64,000 nucleotides of DNA, from positions 393,439,581 to 393,503,580 of the forward strand of contig NC_058518.1 in NCBI RefSeq assembly GCF_904849725.1, in the 5' to 3' direction. This document shows, piece by piece, positions 11,824-23,221 of this stretch; positions within the stretch are counted from its first letter, which is position 1; every line of letters begins with the position of its first letter. This DNA comes from Hordeum vulgare subsp. vulgare. Taxonomy: Eukaryota; Streptophyta; Magnoliopsida; Poales; Poaceae. Below the pieces are notes generated by a model. It made no database searches and was not told the origin of the DNA. It saw nothing but the letters and a program-made list of their open reading frames with translations. Position numbers and translations under genes: made by a program.

Positions 11824-12594
11824 AGGCGCCTTTGAGTCCTACCAATTTTTGCCGTTTAATTACTTCCTCAATTAGTGCTTCCTTGGTATGGTTCCCGGTA
11901 ATTAATCAAGATCATCCAATAATACACGCAACATGGAATATCCTGTGGGTATGTATTTATTTGCTCCAAAATATACCATAAAAAATTAATTACTAGCATC
12001 CCATAACACGATTATGTCAGATCTTGGCTCCTAAAAATTACCATACGAAATTTATTAGTTTTCCATGACAATATTATGCCATTAATTGGTCCCCAAAAAT
12101 TATACTACCTCCTTTCCGGTTTATAAGGGTTGCGCGTATTCCTAGGTTAACAAATAGGCCATCGTAATACAAGTTATATATCACAAAAAAATGTCATTAG
12201 AAACTTTAAACCGTCTACTTTCTAATGGTATTATTTTTAGACTATACGACTCATTTTAACTTGATCAAATTATAAATCTAGAGATATGTGTAAGTCTTAT
12301 AATCTGAAAAGGAGGTAGTAGTACAAATTTATTTAGCATTCCATAATAAGATTATGGTATTTACTGTCTCCCATTAAATTAATTAGTACGTATTCCATAA
12401 AATGATTATTGCATTTATTGGCTTCCAGATTACATACGCAATTGATAAATATTCCAACTATTAGAGACAGATGCAACCAGAATTACTTCGAAACCATATG
12501 TTGCACAATGACTATATTGGCTCTTTTTTAGGGGTCAATAGCTGTTGTGCCACGATTTTCCTGCGAATTGGCTACAAAGCGACATCGTTCACAA
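11824..12594. other. Promoter-side flank of defensin-like gene, no gene seen (copy A)
   Basis: AT-rich DNA with no supported coding sequence. It contains the 218-bp MITE at 12103-12320 and several short repeats of the form CCATAAxxxGATTATG. The region is conserved in B (apart from the MITE) and in C. Confidence 0.6.
12103..12320. mobile_element. Stowaway-like MITE upstream of defensin-like gene, copy A
   Basis: Flanked by TA and bounded by the inverted repeats CTACCTCCTTTCCGGTTTATAAG (first 12 bases CTACCTCCTTTC) and a partner ending GAAAAGGAGGTAG. 218 bp including the TA copies. Present at 59174-59392 in copy C; copy B has an empty site near 22700 (TTACAGTACAAAT). Confidence 0.88.
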
Positions 12595-12658
12595 GAACAA
12601 CTCTGATGTGTACAAATAGCTCATGTGAACAGCTCTGATGTGTACAAATAGCTCAGGC
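12595..12658. repeat. 32-bp tandem duplication specific to copy A
   Basis: Two adjacent 32-bp units, each containing CTCTGATGTGTACAAATAGC, at 12595-12626 and 12627-12658. Copy C has a single unit near 59670, so this is a recent slip or duplication in copy A. Confidence 0.9.
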
Positions 12659-13008
12659 ACGACATGACCCTTAAGCACCATCTCTTTTAGGATTAGGTGG
12701 AGCCGGGCAGGACCCACAGCTCATCCACGTCGGCGTGGGACTCAGATGGAGGCGACTACGGTTAAACAGTTTTCCCATGCAAGCGCATCCTCCATCTTCT
12801 TCTTCTCCGGCAACGAAGCAAAGAAACACCGACGAGCTCCGATTCAGACAAGCATATTTACAATCATTCAACCAAAATCGTCTGAATTCAAACAACATAG
12901 ATAGATTTTAGCAAACATAGCAGATAATTTGCTTCGATTACACACGAAGTAGTACCCGTAGTTCACCTGAGCCCCAAGGGTGCGGCCCCGACGAGGCGGC
13001 GGCGTCGC

Positions 13009-13472
13009 TCATTCGGAGTCGAAGTCGGAGGCGCCCCACGCCTTGTCACCGCGGGATTTCTCGATGACTTGGTGGAAGCGGAACTCGTCGAGCTCCTCTT
13101 CCGTCTGCCGGCGGGCGACGAGCTGTTGCGGCTCGTCCTTCGTGCGCTCCATAATCTCGACGATGAGGAGGTTGCCGTCGTCGACGTAATCTCCCAGCAG
13201 AAAGTCGAGGCGCCCGGGGCGTGGTGCCAAGCCCTGCTCCTCCCCCTCCATCTTCGGAGGAGGCAGCGGTGCACGTGCAATGGCGGAGCTCCCCGCGCTA
13301 CCCGCGCCAGAGGAGCTACCAGGCAGTTGCCTCGCACCACCGCCGCCATCTGGTGGTCGTACTCCTTCACCTCGCGCTGATCGAACGCACGCGGCGGCGC
13401 GAGCCCCCAGTTCGTGTACTTGCGTGCATCGTTCTTCCGAGCAGCGTCGGAAGCAACCACGTCAGCCCCCAT
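13009..13472 (-). pseudogene. Unrecognised GC-rich coding remnant, frameshifted (copy A)
   Basis: A minus-strand frame starts at 13472 (MGADVVASDAARKNDARKY...), with a plausible segment up to about FDQREVKEYDHQM. The plausible continuation is in another frame, ending at 13009: GSSSGAGSAG linker, then GLAPRPGRLDFLLGDYVDDG and an acidic C terminus ...WGASDFDSE. A single frameshift near 13345 would explain this. The second half is kept in all three copies, with synonymous and conservative changes, so it was once coding. I do not recognise the family. Function unknown; it could be a transposon-captured gene. Confidence 0.5.
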
Positions 13473-13649
13473 GTGAGCATGAACAAACCTTTTCTATTTA
13501 CTGAATAATCCAGAAAATGTTATAAACTTTTAAATTAAATATCTTTTGCAATGCAATTCATTTAAATGGAATTGTCAACACATCTAAATGTAATTGTCAA
13601 CACATTAGTACCCTATACATCATGTAACACGCCCAAAACCACTTGTCAA

Positions 13650-14470
13650 ATTCATTTTCATGTTTGAAACTTGTTTAAATGTTGGTCAAACTTAGATTTG
13701 ACACAATTTGAAATGAGCATAAAAATTCCAAAAATTGAAAAACCAGTGCACATGTTCTTACTATGTCATATACTAACAACTCAAACTGATTTGGCTGTTT
13801 TAGACATGATGGACAAAAAACTTGCTTAAAAATGGGTTGTTTACCCTACCTTTAGAGCTAATTTGAAACTCATGTGTGAAGACAAGTGGTTTTGGGTGTT
13901 GAACTTGAAACTTTCAAAAACCTCACAAAAGCTTCATTTTGGAGTGACTAAGAAGGATCGAGGTTTGACTTTTCATTTTCATGTTTGAAACTTGTTTAAA
14001 TGTTGGTCATACTTAGGTTTGATCAAGTATGAAATAAGCATAAAAATTAAAAACAAATCAAAAATTGGAAAAGTGCACATGTTCTTACTTTGTCATATAA
14101 TAACAAGTCAAAAAAACTTGCTTAGAAATGGCTGTTTACCCTACCTTTGGAGTTAATTTGAAACTCATGTGTGAAGAAAAGTGGTTTTGGATGTTGAACT
14201 TGAAACTTTCAAAAACCTTACAAAAGCTTCATTTTGGAGTGACTAAGAAGGATACAGGCTTGGTTTTTTATTTTCATGTTTGAAACTTGTTTAAATGTTG
14301 GTCAAACTTAGGTTTCACCAAGTTTAAAATGAGCATAAAAAATTCATAATTGTTTTTTGGAAAACCAGTGCACATGTTCTTACTTTGTCATATACTAACA
14401 ATTCAAACTAATTTGGCTATTTTAGACATGGTGGACAAAAAAACTTGCTTAGAAATGGGTTGTTTGAAAA
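13650..14470. repeat. Three AT-rich tandem units of about 300-320 bp (copy A)
   Basis: The anchor TTTTCATGTTTGAAA recurs near 13655, 13977 and 14272. Each unit also carries GTGCACATGTTCTTACT, and the first two carry CAAAAGCTTCATTTTGGAG in full. Non-coding. Such arrays are common in Triticeae CACTA elements, but no CACTA ends were found around this one. Confidence 0.85.
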
Positions 14471-14825
14471 CCCTACAACCTCGTTATTGATAGCCATCTT
14501 TGTGAAGGTTTTTTCATGAAAAACTCCATAATTCAGGTTTCTTATTTTTCCTATCGAGTCACATAGAACATGATTGGCACACGTTTTCTTTTTTTTTTGA
14601 TTTTTTTGAATTAGTTATGCTCAACCCTAACACTTGAAAACCCTACAACCTCGTTGGTGATAGCCAAGTTTGTGAAGGCTTTTTCATGAAAAACTCCATA
14701 GTCCAAGTTTCTTATTTTTCCTATCGAGTTGGTCACATAGAATGATGATTGGCACAAGTTTTCTATTTTTTAATTATTTTTTGAATTAGTTATGCTCAAC
14801 CCTAACCCTTGAAAACCTTTCAAAA
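14465..14825. repeat. Two tandem units of about 170 bp (copy A)
   Basis: GAAAACCCTACAACCTCGTT recurs at about 14465 and 14635, followed in each unit by a stretch reading TTTTTTCATGAAAAACTCCA. It directly follows the 300-bp array. Non-coding. Confidence 0.85.
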
Positions 14826-15340
14826 CCCCACACCTGTCCGGACCATTGGATCACCGTGAATGGACGATCTGGATCAGGCAGTATGGCTACGTCAACCATC
14901 CACGGCTTGCGTTTTCATTGGTTGGTCTTTTTAGCACCTTTTTTGGCAGAGTTCTGAAGCAACGGGCCGCGCAGATTGAGCAGGCCTGCCACACGTTTTT
15001 GGGCTTAATTAAATCCGGCCCACCCGTTGGACTGTCTCTTTATTTCTCGGCAAAAAAGAGGAGCCCGGCCGGCCCAGCTACACCAAAATGTTACGCTCCT
15101 CCCCCTAGTTTAACTGAAGAATTGCTGCACTCTGTTAACATAAGAATTGCTGCACTATGTTAACTGAAGAATTCCTGCACTTTATGAATTCAATTGCTAC
15201 ATTTTATTCATCAGGGGAAGAATATAATTAATGGACTAACTAGAACTGTAACTGAGAATATCACTACAAGAATTCAGGCAAGTTTGGATTCACACAAATT
15301 CAAATTGAGCTAACAAATAATCCATGACTAACTGAAACTA
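14826..15340. other. Spacer, no gene seen (copy A)
   Basis: A mixed-composition stretch. A 105-codon frame at 14846-15163 is kept in copy C but has no recognisable features. Short repeats of the form GAATTGCTGCACT occur near 15118-15185. Confidence 0.5.
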
Positions 15341-15986
15341 CTAGCTTGACACACTAACTGAAACTCTAACAAGTTCTAGTGATTGATGAACATCAAGTAA
15401 AAGAAACCCGGGCCACCCAAGAAACCCATAGCAATGACACAACAATAAAATGCTCCACCCATCATACTTTAGTTGCTTGCCATTTTCTTCAACATTAGAA
15501 TCTGATTTCAAATCAACAAGCTTCACGACCTTCTCTTCCATGCTCTGTAGGTCTTGTGGATCAATCTCTTGCCCATTTTCTTCCACCACATTCTTCACGG
15601 CCTTCTCTTCCATGCTCCGTAGGTCTTATGGATCAATCTACGCAAAATCAATCTCCCACTCCACAATTGTATCTCTCTATGTCCCGCATGCTACCATCAC
15701 CTATCTTCGCCTTAGAAGGAGGAAATTCCATTGTGAATTCAAACGTCCGAGCACCACCACCCCTGTTTGTCAATGGCGGGGCAGTATGAGGTGAGCTAGC
15801 GGAGGCAGACGAGGCACAAATCGCATAGGTTGGAAAGGATGTTGTTGTCTCTGGCGGCTGCATCGTGGTCAGCTCGCCTCCCCCACCCAAATCTGGATCA
15901 AATTGACCAAAAACAGAGGGAAACAGAGGCGATGCCGTGAGATCTAACTCGACACGGAGGAGAACATGATAGGGTTCCGGATTCAC
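15341..15986 (-). pseudogene. Transposon-type coding remnant in two pieces (copy A)
   Basis: A minus-strand frame 15986-15648 ends ...MEFPPSKAKIGDGSM...YNCGVGD. A second, 15613-15341, starts MEEKAVKNVVEENGQEIDPQ. The junction holds TAG/TAA stops where related codons would read on: one copy of an internal repeat has DPQDL and the other has DP-stop-DL. The roughly 80-bp coding repeat (EIDPQDLQSMEEKVVK-like) is duplicated within it. Copy C keeps both pieces with an altered C terminus. I could not assign a family; plant transposons often carry such low-complexity N-terminal domains. Decayed. Confidence 0.4.
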
Positions 15987-16764
15987 TCACCACAGCCGCC
16001 GCTGTCACCGAGAACAAAAGCTTCACCACTGCTGTCACCCAGAACAAAAGCTCCGCCACTGCCGCCGGCTCACTGCCTGGAACGAAGAGGAGGGAGCAAC
16101 ACAGGCTCGGACAGGGGTACCCGTTCGGATAGGCACGTGGACACGTTTCACCTGGTGCACCAACAAGTGGGGCCCATAACTAGATCCACCGCCAAGTAAG
16201 GCCCACGCTTACGTGGATAAGATAAGTTATGGCTCCAACCCCTAATAGCTAATGAGGGCATCAACTCAGATTAAGGGCAATGTCGTCTCTGGGATATTTC
16301 CTCGCTCAAAAGTGTCGCACCAAGGCAATTCAGACGAAAGACGTCTCACTCCTTTCAATTCACCTCAAAGGTGTCGCACACGAGCTATTGACCCCTTTTA
16401 TCTAAAGGAGGAATACCCCGGTTTGTGCATCCGAACAATGCATGTAGTCGTATTATTAAGAAAAATGTTCAAAAGGTTTGCGATTTGGTACAAACTCAAA
16501 AAGGATCCATAGTAAAATGAAGCCAAAAAAGTGCCACAGCCAGAGAAAAACAGGTAAGACTAGTAGAATGCTCGTGCGTTGCCACACGCCTTTTAATGTT
16601 TTTTCATAGTAGTATAAAACTCGGTGATATTTTTTCCCCTTTCAGATGACATCGCGTGGGAGCCTTGCCAATGTTTTTAACATCGACATAATCCATATTC
16701 ATCTCTCTCAACCCCTTTAGTAATAAACATATGTGTAAATATACCATGAAGTGGAAAACGCCGT
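15987..16764. other. Spacer, no gene seen (copy A)
   Basis: GC-rich to about 16200, then AT-rich. An 86-codon frame at 16252-16512 is kept in copy C but shows no motif. The stretch AGAATGCTCGTGCGTTGCC near 16566 resembles a sequence often seen at cereal transposon ends; no partner end was found. Confidence 0.45.
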
Positions 16765-17160
16765 TTTGGCGACCAAGCTCACTGGGCTCAAAAAATTTGA
16801 AATTTTGAAAATTCTAACTTTTTTGTTTCAAAAAAATCCAAAAAATATATGCAAGTAGACAAGGATTTATGCGCATGTGTGTAAACTATTAGAATGAAAT
16901 ATCTTGAAATGCAATCTATACAAAAAGGTAAATTCATGGTATGGGAGGATTAATAGTATCAAGTGTTAAAAACCTCATTTTCCTTGGACAACCCTCATTT
17001 TAATCATATTTTTCTCTGAAAATATACACACATATGTGTTATGCCTTCACGCATATCTGTAATTTTTCAGAATTTTTTAAATGTAAAAATATAAAATTTG
17101 ATAAAATTTGAATCCTCTGTATGGAGGCCTCCATGGAGGCCAAGCTCCAAAAGCAATTTT
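16765..17160. mobile_element. Possible MITE with imperfect inverted ends
   Basis: The left end (TTTTGGCGACCAAGCTC) and the right end (reverse complement TTTTGGAGCTTGGCCTCC) are similar. The interior is AT-rich, with partly inverted blocks and no ORF. No clear target duplication was found, so the call is tentative. Confidence 0.35.
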
Positions 17161-18558
17161 CTCATTAAATGGCACTTTAAATCACTTCTTGGTAATTATT
17201 CTCAAGACACAACTTTTTAGGGTATATCATTTTATTCACTATATAAAAAAAGTGTATGACATGTCTCTCAAAGCGAACAGCCGCTCTTCTCTTAAAATAG
17301 CAATCAACAACTCCTTTTCTTCTTATCTAAAAAAGGTGATTCACTCTCTCACTCCACACCAGTTGTTCACACTCTTACCTTATTACCCCGACCTACTCAC
17401 ACCACGCCATCACCATCTCTCCCCACCATGGCAAATCATATCCAAATAAAGGCCAGTTATATCAAAAAATAAAAAAACAAGTCAAAAGATGCTTTAACAT
17501 TGTTATCTATCTTGGTACTACTGCTCATCTCACTTGAAAAGAGTATTTACAAATGATAATACTTTTGCTCAATTCTTTTCTAAGGAACCTCATGAACAGT
17601 GTAGTCAATGACATGTCCTTGGTTCTCAAATAATGAAGCTTCTACTTCACTCATTGTTTTCTTTAAGAAGTGGAACATATTACATTCAAGGACTCCTAAT
17701 CTCTTGATCATATATCACATCAAACAACAAGCCATTGTACACAATTGTTTCCCTCATGAACCTGAAGTTATTGGCCCTCGGGTGCATATTTGCACTTTGT
17801 GTGCACATGTGCCTATAGTGGCAACATCTTCAGCCCCCTGCCTAGCTTGCAGCATCGGTTGTAACCTGCCATGCACTGCCACTACTCTGGGAAAGGGCTA
17901 TAATTTTAGCTATTGCGCTTCTGTACCGGAAAAGCTATGTATAAAAATGACTGGTCCTAAGCTACTCCTATCCTTCATCCTAAGAAAACAAGACTAAATT
18001 GGTCCTGATAGTTTTATGGTAATTGTACATGAACAAGAAGGTATAATAAATGTAAGAATAAACGTAACTGGTTTGAGCATGTATGGTATATATACCTCAT
18101 TATGGTCGTCGTACTTCTTGAGGCGAGGGGATCCCTTCCCTAATTATGTTCCGAGGTGGTGTTATTCACGTTGATCTTACCCTTGATGGTATACTTGGTG
18201 GCTCTACCCTTGAATATGTCAGACTTCACATCGGTTATATTTACCAGAATGTGATAGGGACCTACATCCTTGATCCCATGCTTATCAATCTTGGTGGACT
18301 CGATGAGGTCAATGTTGGCAATACTGCAATTGCCGAGCCACATTTTATAATGGAAGAAACATGATGAGAGTCAAAATTTGCATTGGGATTTGCGAGCAGC
18401 ACGTTGAACCCCAAAATTGGAGTCATTCTTGTTCTTTAGGCTGAGGTACAACTTGGTAGCAGTCTCTTCAAAGCAGAAGTGTTGGAACCTGATCTTGTCT
18501 TTGCCTGTCTTTTATTGGATCAGGATCCCACCACACTTCTCAAAACAACCGTTGCAAC
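17161..18558. other. Single-copy spacer between copies A and B
   Basis: No supported gene. Copy C cannot be compared here because the window ends. A few plus-strand frames of 110-130 codons (17108-17449, 17608-17997) have no recognisable motif and look accidental. The right part carries a minus-strand coding-like remnant at 18140-18343. Confidence 0.5.
18140..18343 (-). pseudogene. Unrecognised minus-strand coding remnant
   Basis: A 67-codon frame containing IDLIESTKIDKHGIKDVGPY and ending ...NVNNTTSEHN has protein-like composition. Upstream on the same strand (about 18540-18380) another coding-like stretch containing FQHFCFEETATKLYLSLKNK is separated from it by stops. The two pieces suggest a decayed gene, possibly captured by or part of a mobile element. 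I do not recognise the family. Confidence 0.3.
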
Positions 18559-19037
18559 ATTTTTGGACAGTTGCATCACGATCTGACGGACCCGAAGTGG
18601 AGGGGTAGCTAGGTGGGGTGTGTAGAACAATTCGTGGCCCGACACAGGTTTTGGAAAAACAAAAAACATATCGCGAGGCCATAGAGTCGTTATAGTTTAT
18701 ATGTTTAGGTATCAAATGAACTCCGAATGCGACAAAACTAGACACACGGTCTACCTACAATAAACCAAGACCGCACGCCATCTTTCACCCAGTTCCGAGA
18801 AAATTTTATCCCACTTTCAAAATAATATTTAAAAGATGTCGTGGGTGCGTGCGAATGCATTTGGTCTCAACATGGTGAACGACAACAACGGGCAGAACCG
18901 ACAAGTACAAACGAGTGCAAGTTTTGAAAAACGATGACGATGGAGTGCCGATGCAAAGCGAATGATGCGATGATGAATATAACAAACAATTCACATAGCG
19001 CGGGAATCATCTAGAGCATAGGTCCCGGGCTGTTGCA
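18559..19037 (-). mobile_element. Gypsy LTR fragment, copy B
   Basis: Same sequence as 7993-8472 of copy A, ending at the LTR terminus (minus-strand start TGCAACAGCCCGGGACC; A and C have TGTAACA). The rest of the LTR to the left is missing: the homology breaks at about 18559 within CATTTTTGGAC. Confidence 0.8.
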
Positions 19038-21362
19038 ACGTCTCTCTTTCTTTATGGTTGCTCATGCCGCCATGGTCGCGCCTTGCCTCCTCCTCTTTGT
19101 CGTGCTCCGCTCACCGATGGCGTTGTTGCCGCTGCTCTGCACCTGATCCTCATCTGTCAAGCGCTGCCTCCAGCCCGTCCTCTACTTCACGACCACACAA
19201 TCGTCACTCTGCATCGGCCTCCTCTGTCCATCACCTCTGGCCTCGCCTCTGAACATCTCCACCTTCCAGCCTTGTCTGGCGCCAGACAAACCGCTGCCTC
19301 GTCCGAATTATATATTTTTATAAATTAAAATATTTTCTCAAATATCTAGTAAAATCAGGACCGTGGGTTTATTTCATGGAAGTGCGGGGACTTTTCTACA
19401 ATATGTGCAACAACGGACCACCACAAGGACTTTGTGCTTTATTATTAGGTAGAGAAGAAAAGCAACGCTCTATTTGGCACCATTTACATATGGCTTGTTT
19501 CTAAAAGATATGTTATAGATGGCATGCACGTTAAAATGGCATGGGCTGCACGGTTAGATTGGGATTTAGGCATCTCCAGTGCTCTACACTACGACGGCGT
19601 TCGTCGTCTAAGTCCTTTCGGCGACCGCGTCCTTCATCTGTCGCCTCCGTGAGCGGCGACGATAAGACTCACGAAGTGAAGGTGTGGTCGCCGACGAGAA
19701 AGAGTGGAATATGGGAAACGGACCGGCCCACATAGGACACATGCATGTCCATGCCATTTCCCATGCCCTACTCATCCTCAACAGAGTTCGTGACATGTCC
19801 GTCGCCAGTGGATGTGACGTCGATGATCGAAATGGAGGGTTCGACATTGTCGTCGTCTCACATGCACGGCCAAACAGAGTTTGGCAAAGTTTAGGACGTG
19901 CAACTCTTGGCGTTCTTATATGTGGTCTCCTTTACGTCCGCCTGTGCTGCCTGTACGTTGTGAGAACCGTCTTGATTGCATACGGCCTCGGAGAGCGCCC
20001 ACTGCCCGATGACATAGTTGGTTTTTGCGCGGCCATGGCTACCACAGCCTCCTCGCTCTCGTGCTCGCCGTAGATTTGGCCCTCCTCCAGCCGGTGTTTT
20101 TCAAGCGCGTTTCAAAAGCCAACATACGCGCCGACACAAGTTGCTCCTCTTCCATGGCAGCGTTGAAGTGCGACTATGCCTACTCCCTGGTCAAGCCGAT
20201 TGCACGTGCGTAGCCTTCGATGCTAAGTCATCGTCTCAACCCGTCTCCATCATGGGGTCATCATCGAAGATCTCGAGGGGGGGACTGGCCGGCATGACGG
20301 CCTCGATCCACGTGGCACGACGGCTCTGACAACTGCGTGCATCTCCATCGACACGCTCTCCCACAGAATGTTCCTGCTCGCTCTCATGCAAACGTGGTGC
20401 ACATGAGGAAGATTGGAGCATGTGTGCTTTTCGTCGGGTGTGGCCGCCTTTAAATAGTGGATGTCAGTGAGGCCAAGCGTCTGGGTGCGTCAATACATGT
20501 GCAACGGAGTTGGTTTCTCGATCGATGAGCCTGTTTAACAGTGGCAGCAAGAGATGCCGACATTGAACGAGCGTGCTATATATCCATCCCATCCCTTCGA
20601 GTAAATATCTCTCCGGCATTGAACATGCGTGGACATCACGGACACGGAGCATGCATCGCCCTCGCTCGGTAAGCGGCTTCAATGCCGACACCAATGAATG
20701 GTCACGTCCGTTCCAAGCTAGCGTCAATGTAGAGCGGTCGTTTTAAAACAACATAAATGTGAGCAGCCGACTTCAGACAGGGAATCGCGTGTGCGCTAAC
20801 AGGTTTTTTGATGGCCCACGATAGTGAGACACAGGAAATCTGAATTTTTTAGACCAACAGGACAAAAGTTTTAAATGTGTGCGAGAATTCAGCATGAAAT
20901 GACATTGCGCTTTTTAGAGTAATTTCTTTTTTGCCACGCCTTGTAGGAATGTTGAACTTTTGTCAATGTCGGATTTTTTTGATTTTTTTATATTGTTCAC
21001 CGGGAGCAGAAACTCTGTGTCCTTTGGCTTTGGTCCATTCTTATGTTCTTAAATCAACTTCTGGTTAGGTATGGTAATCTTCTAACTGATTTGGCACTGC
21101 GTCATGTGAAGTTCCTGGTTTACCAAATATGCTTTTCCACAATATCAAAGTATTTGAACACAAGTGGTATAGACTTTTTAAACGAGAAGCCATAAAACAA
21201 CCATTTTCATTAAAAAACAATAATAAGGGAGAGCACGGGAAAATAAACAATCTCTATTTAACTTTTTTCAGGAATTGAAGAAAACTCGACATTACTTATT
21301 ATTCTCGGTCTTTTTCTTACTACAAATTAGAGCAACAACTAGGACTGATCGAGCAGCCTCAT
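19038..21362. other. Gene-poor spacer, no supported gene (copy B)
   Basis: Counterpart of 8473-10746. The longest frame (19684-20073, plus strand) is not kept in the other copies. A short AT-rich insertion occurs near 19309-19330 relative to A. Confidence 0.55.
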
Positions 21363-22331
21363 CTAGCTGCAATAGCAACTACCATCTGAATGGCAAACCC
21401 CAGTTCCGCAGCCTAGTTTTTTGCAGGCAGTAACACAGCCTCCAGGCGTACAATTGAACTGGTAAGGTTCACGGCCCGCGCACGCGTTGGCTTTCATACC
21501 TATGACAGTAAAAAAACAAGTGCATCAGAACAAGGAGCAGTTTGTAATTAAAATCGGATACTATATATTACTCCCTCCGTCCTAAAATAAGTGACTTTAA
21601 AATAACTTGGTTTTGTATTCAGTTTAAAACAAAATAGTGTTTTTTTGAGTCAGTTATTTTGGGACGAAGGAAGTAGAACACTGTCTTGTGAAAATATCAG
21701 GATAGAAGCGGTGTACTTATAAAAAAGTAGTCACAACAACTAGTGGTATGTATCCTAAAAAAAATAGTAGTATGCTAATTCACAGTTCGCCACCGTTAAA
21801 ATTATGATGGAATCAGGACCAGGATGGAGTCCACAACCAACATGGTTAGTCCTCATAGTTCAATACTACTATCAAAACCATTTATTTAAGATGTGTACTA
21901 CGGTAGGAAATGGGTGCAAATCTAAAAAATATGGGCAAAAACAACTGTTATCTTCCATGCCGTTGTTAAAATTTTAATTGTATAGCTTGAGCAAGCAGTT
22001 TATGTTTGCATATCAACTTTAAAGACAACTGAAGGCAGCCAAATAGCCTATTGAACGAAAGCATGGACACTGAGAAAAATATCCGGGCCATGAAATAGGT
22101 TCTGATTTCTCTGTGATTCACAAGTGACCATCAAATATTCAAATTGACTTGGATATATTATTACCACGCTTATCATTGAAACAGGAGAATCATGCAAAAG
22201 GACAAGATTCTACTAGTAGAAAGAAAAATACCTATGCTCTCTGTCTCTGATACTTGACTCGACAAACAAGTGGTTGACATCAGCAAAAGAGCCATAGTCA
22301 AGCACGAAAACCTTGAGTCGATTGGAGCCAT
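21363..22331 (-). CDS. Defensin-like secreted cysteine-rich peptide, copy B (intact)
   Basis: Exon 1 is 22331-22232 and exon 2 is 21499-21363, with a GT-AG intron of 732 bp; together they encode 78 residues. The N terminus MAPIDSRFSCLT is followed by the hydrophobic MALLLMSTTCLSS, giving a likely secretion signal with cleavage around residues 24-27. The mature part has eight Cys from residue 39 in the CS-alpha-beta spacing CxxxC...GxC...CxC. Length and layout (signal exon, one intron, Cys-rich exon) are normal for plant defensin-like genes. The exon 2 product is identical to copy A's, with two silent changes. It is expected to leave the cell; antimicrobial or signalling roles are known for the class and neither is shown here. 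Near-edge TATA 85 bp upstream. Not seen as a long ORF because each exon is short. Confidence 0.85.
21569..21675. mobile_element. Stowaway MITE in the intron, copy B
   Basis: TA-flanked, TIR CTCCCTCCGTCC and a partner GGGACGAAGGAAG. Same position as in copies A and C. Confidence 0.9.
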
Positions 22332-22415
22332 AACAAAGTTGTTTACTATTTCCTTGATTCCTATTTGTATTCTATATTTCTTTTGGTCGTGGTGCTTAGC
22401 TGAATCATTCTGCTG

Positions 22416-22424
22416 TTTATATAG
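22416..22424 (-). promoter_or_regulatory. TATA box of defensin-like gene, copy B
   Basis: Minus-strand CTATATAAA, 85 bp upstream of the ATG at 22331. The surrounding leader is nearly identical in all three copies. Confidence 0.75.
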
Positions 22425-23221
22425 AGGCGCCTTTGAGTCCTATCAATTTTTGCCGTTTAATTACTTCCTCAATTAGTGCTTCCTTGGTATGGTTCCCGGT
22501 AATTAATCAAGATCGTCCAATAATACGCGCAACATGGAATATCCTGTGGGTATGTATTTATTTGCTCCAAAATATACCATATAAAATTAATTACTAGCAT
22601 CCCATAACACGATTATGTCAGATCTTGGCTCCTAAAAATTACCATACGAAATTTATTAGTTTTCCATGACAATATTATGCCATTAATTGGTCCCCAAAAG
22701 TTACAGTACAAATTTATTTAGCATTCCATAACAAGATTATGGCATTTACTGTCTCCCATTAAATTAATTAGTACGTATTCCAGAAAATGATTATTGCATT
22801 TATTGGCTTCCAGATTACATACGCAATTGATAAATATTCCAACTATTAGAGACAGATGCAACCAGAATTACTTCAAAACCATATGTTGCACAATGACTAT
22901 ATTGGCTCTTTTTTTAGGGGTCAATAGCTGTTGTGCGACGTTTTTCATGCGAATTGGCTACAAAGCGACATCGTTCACAAGAACAGCTCTGCTGTGCACA
23001 AATAGCCGAGGCACGACATGACCCTTAAGAACCATCTCTTTTAGGATTAGGTGGAGCCGGGCAGGACCCACAGCTCATCCACGTCGGCGTGGGATTCAGA
23101 TGGAGGCGACTACGGTTAAACAGTTTTCCCTTGCAAGCGCATCCTCCATCTTCTTCTTCTCCGGCGACGAAGCACAGCAACACCGGCGAGCTCCGATTCA
23201 GACAAGCATATTTACAATCAT
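22425..23221. other. Promoter-side flank, no gene seen (copy B)
   Basis: AT-rich counterpart of 11824-12900. Near 22700 is the unoccupied site for the MITE present in A and C. A minus-strand 75-codon frame (23025-23252) has counterparts in A and C but no motif; it probably lies in the 3' part of the decayed coding remnant. Confidence 0.5.

Larger units (their letters stand above)
1..16950 (+). repeat. Duplicated block, copy A
   Basis: This stretch matches 47030-64000 in the same orientation, with an offset of 47029 at the left edge drifting to 47050 at the right. Spot comparisons give roughly one substitution per 100 bases plus small indels. The block contains the gypsy 3' region, its LTR and nested MITE, a solo LTR, the defensin-like gene, a decayed coding remnant and the AT-rich repeat arrays, all in the same order in both copies. 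Both ends of the match are open: copy A is cut by the left window edge and copy C by the right. The true unit is therefore longer than 17 kb. Confidence 0.97.

Noticed and set aside
15251..15262. CACTACAAGAAT resembling a CACTA terminus
   Set aside because: No matching CTTGTAGTG partner or target duplication nearby.
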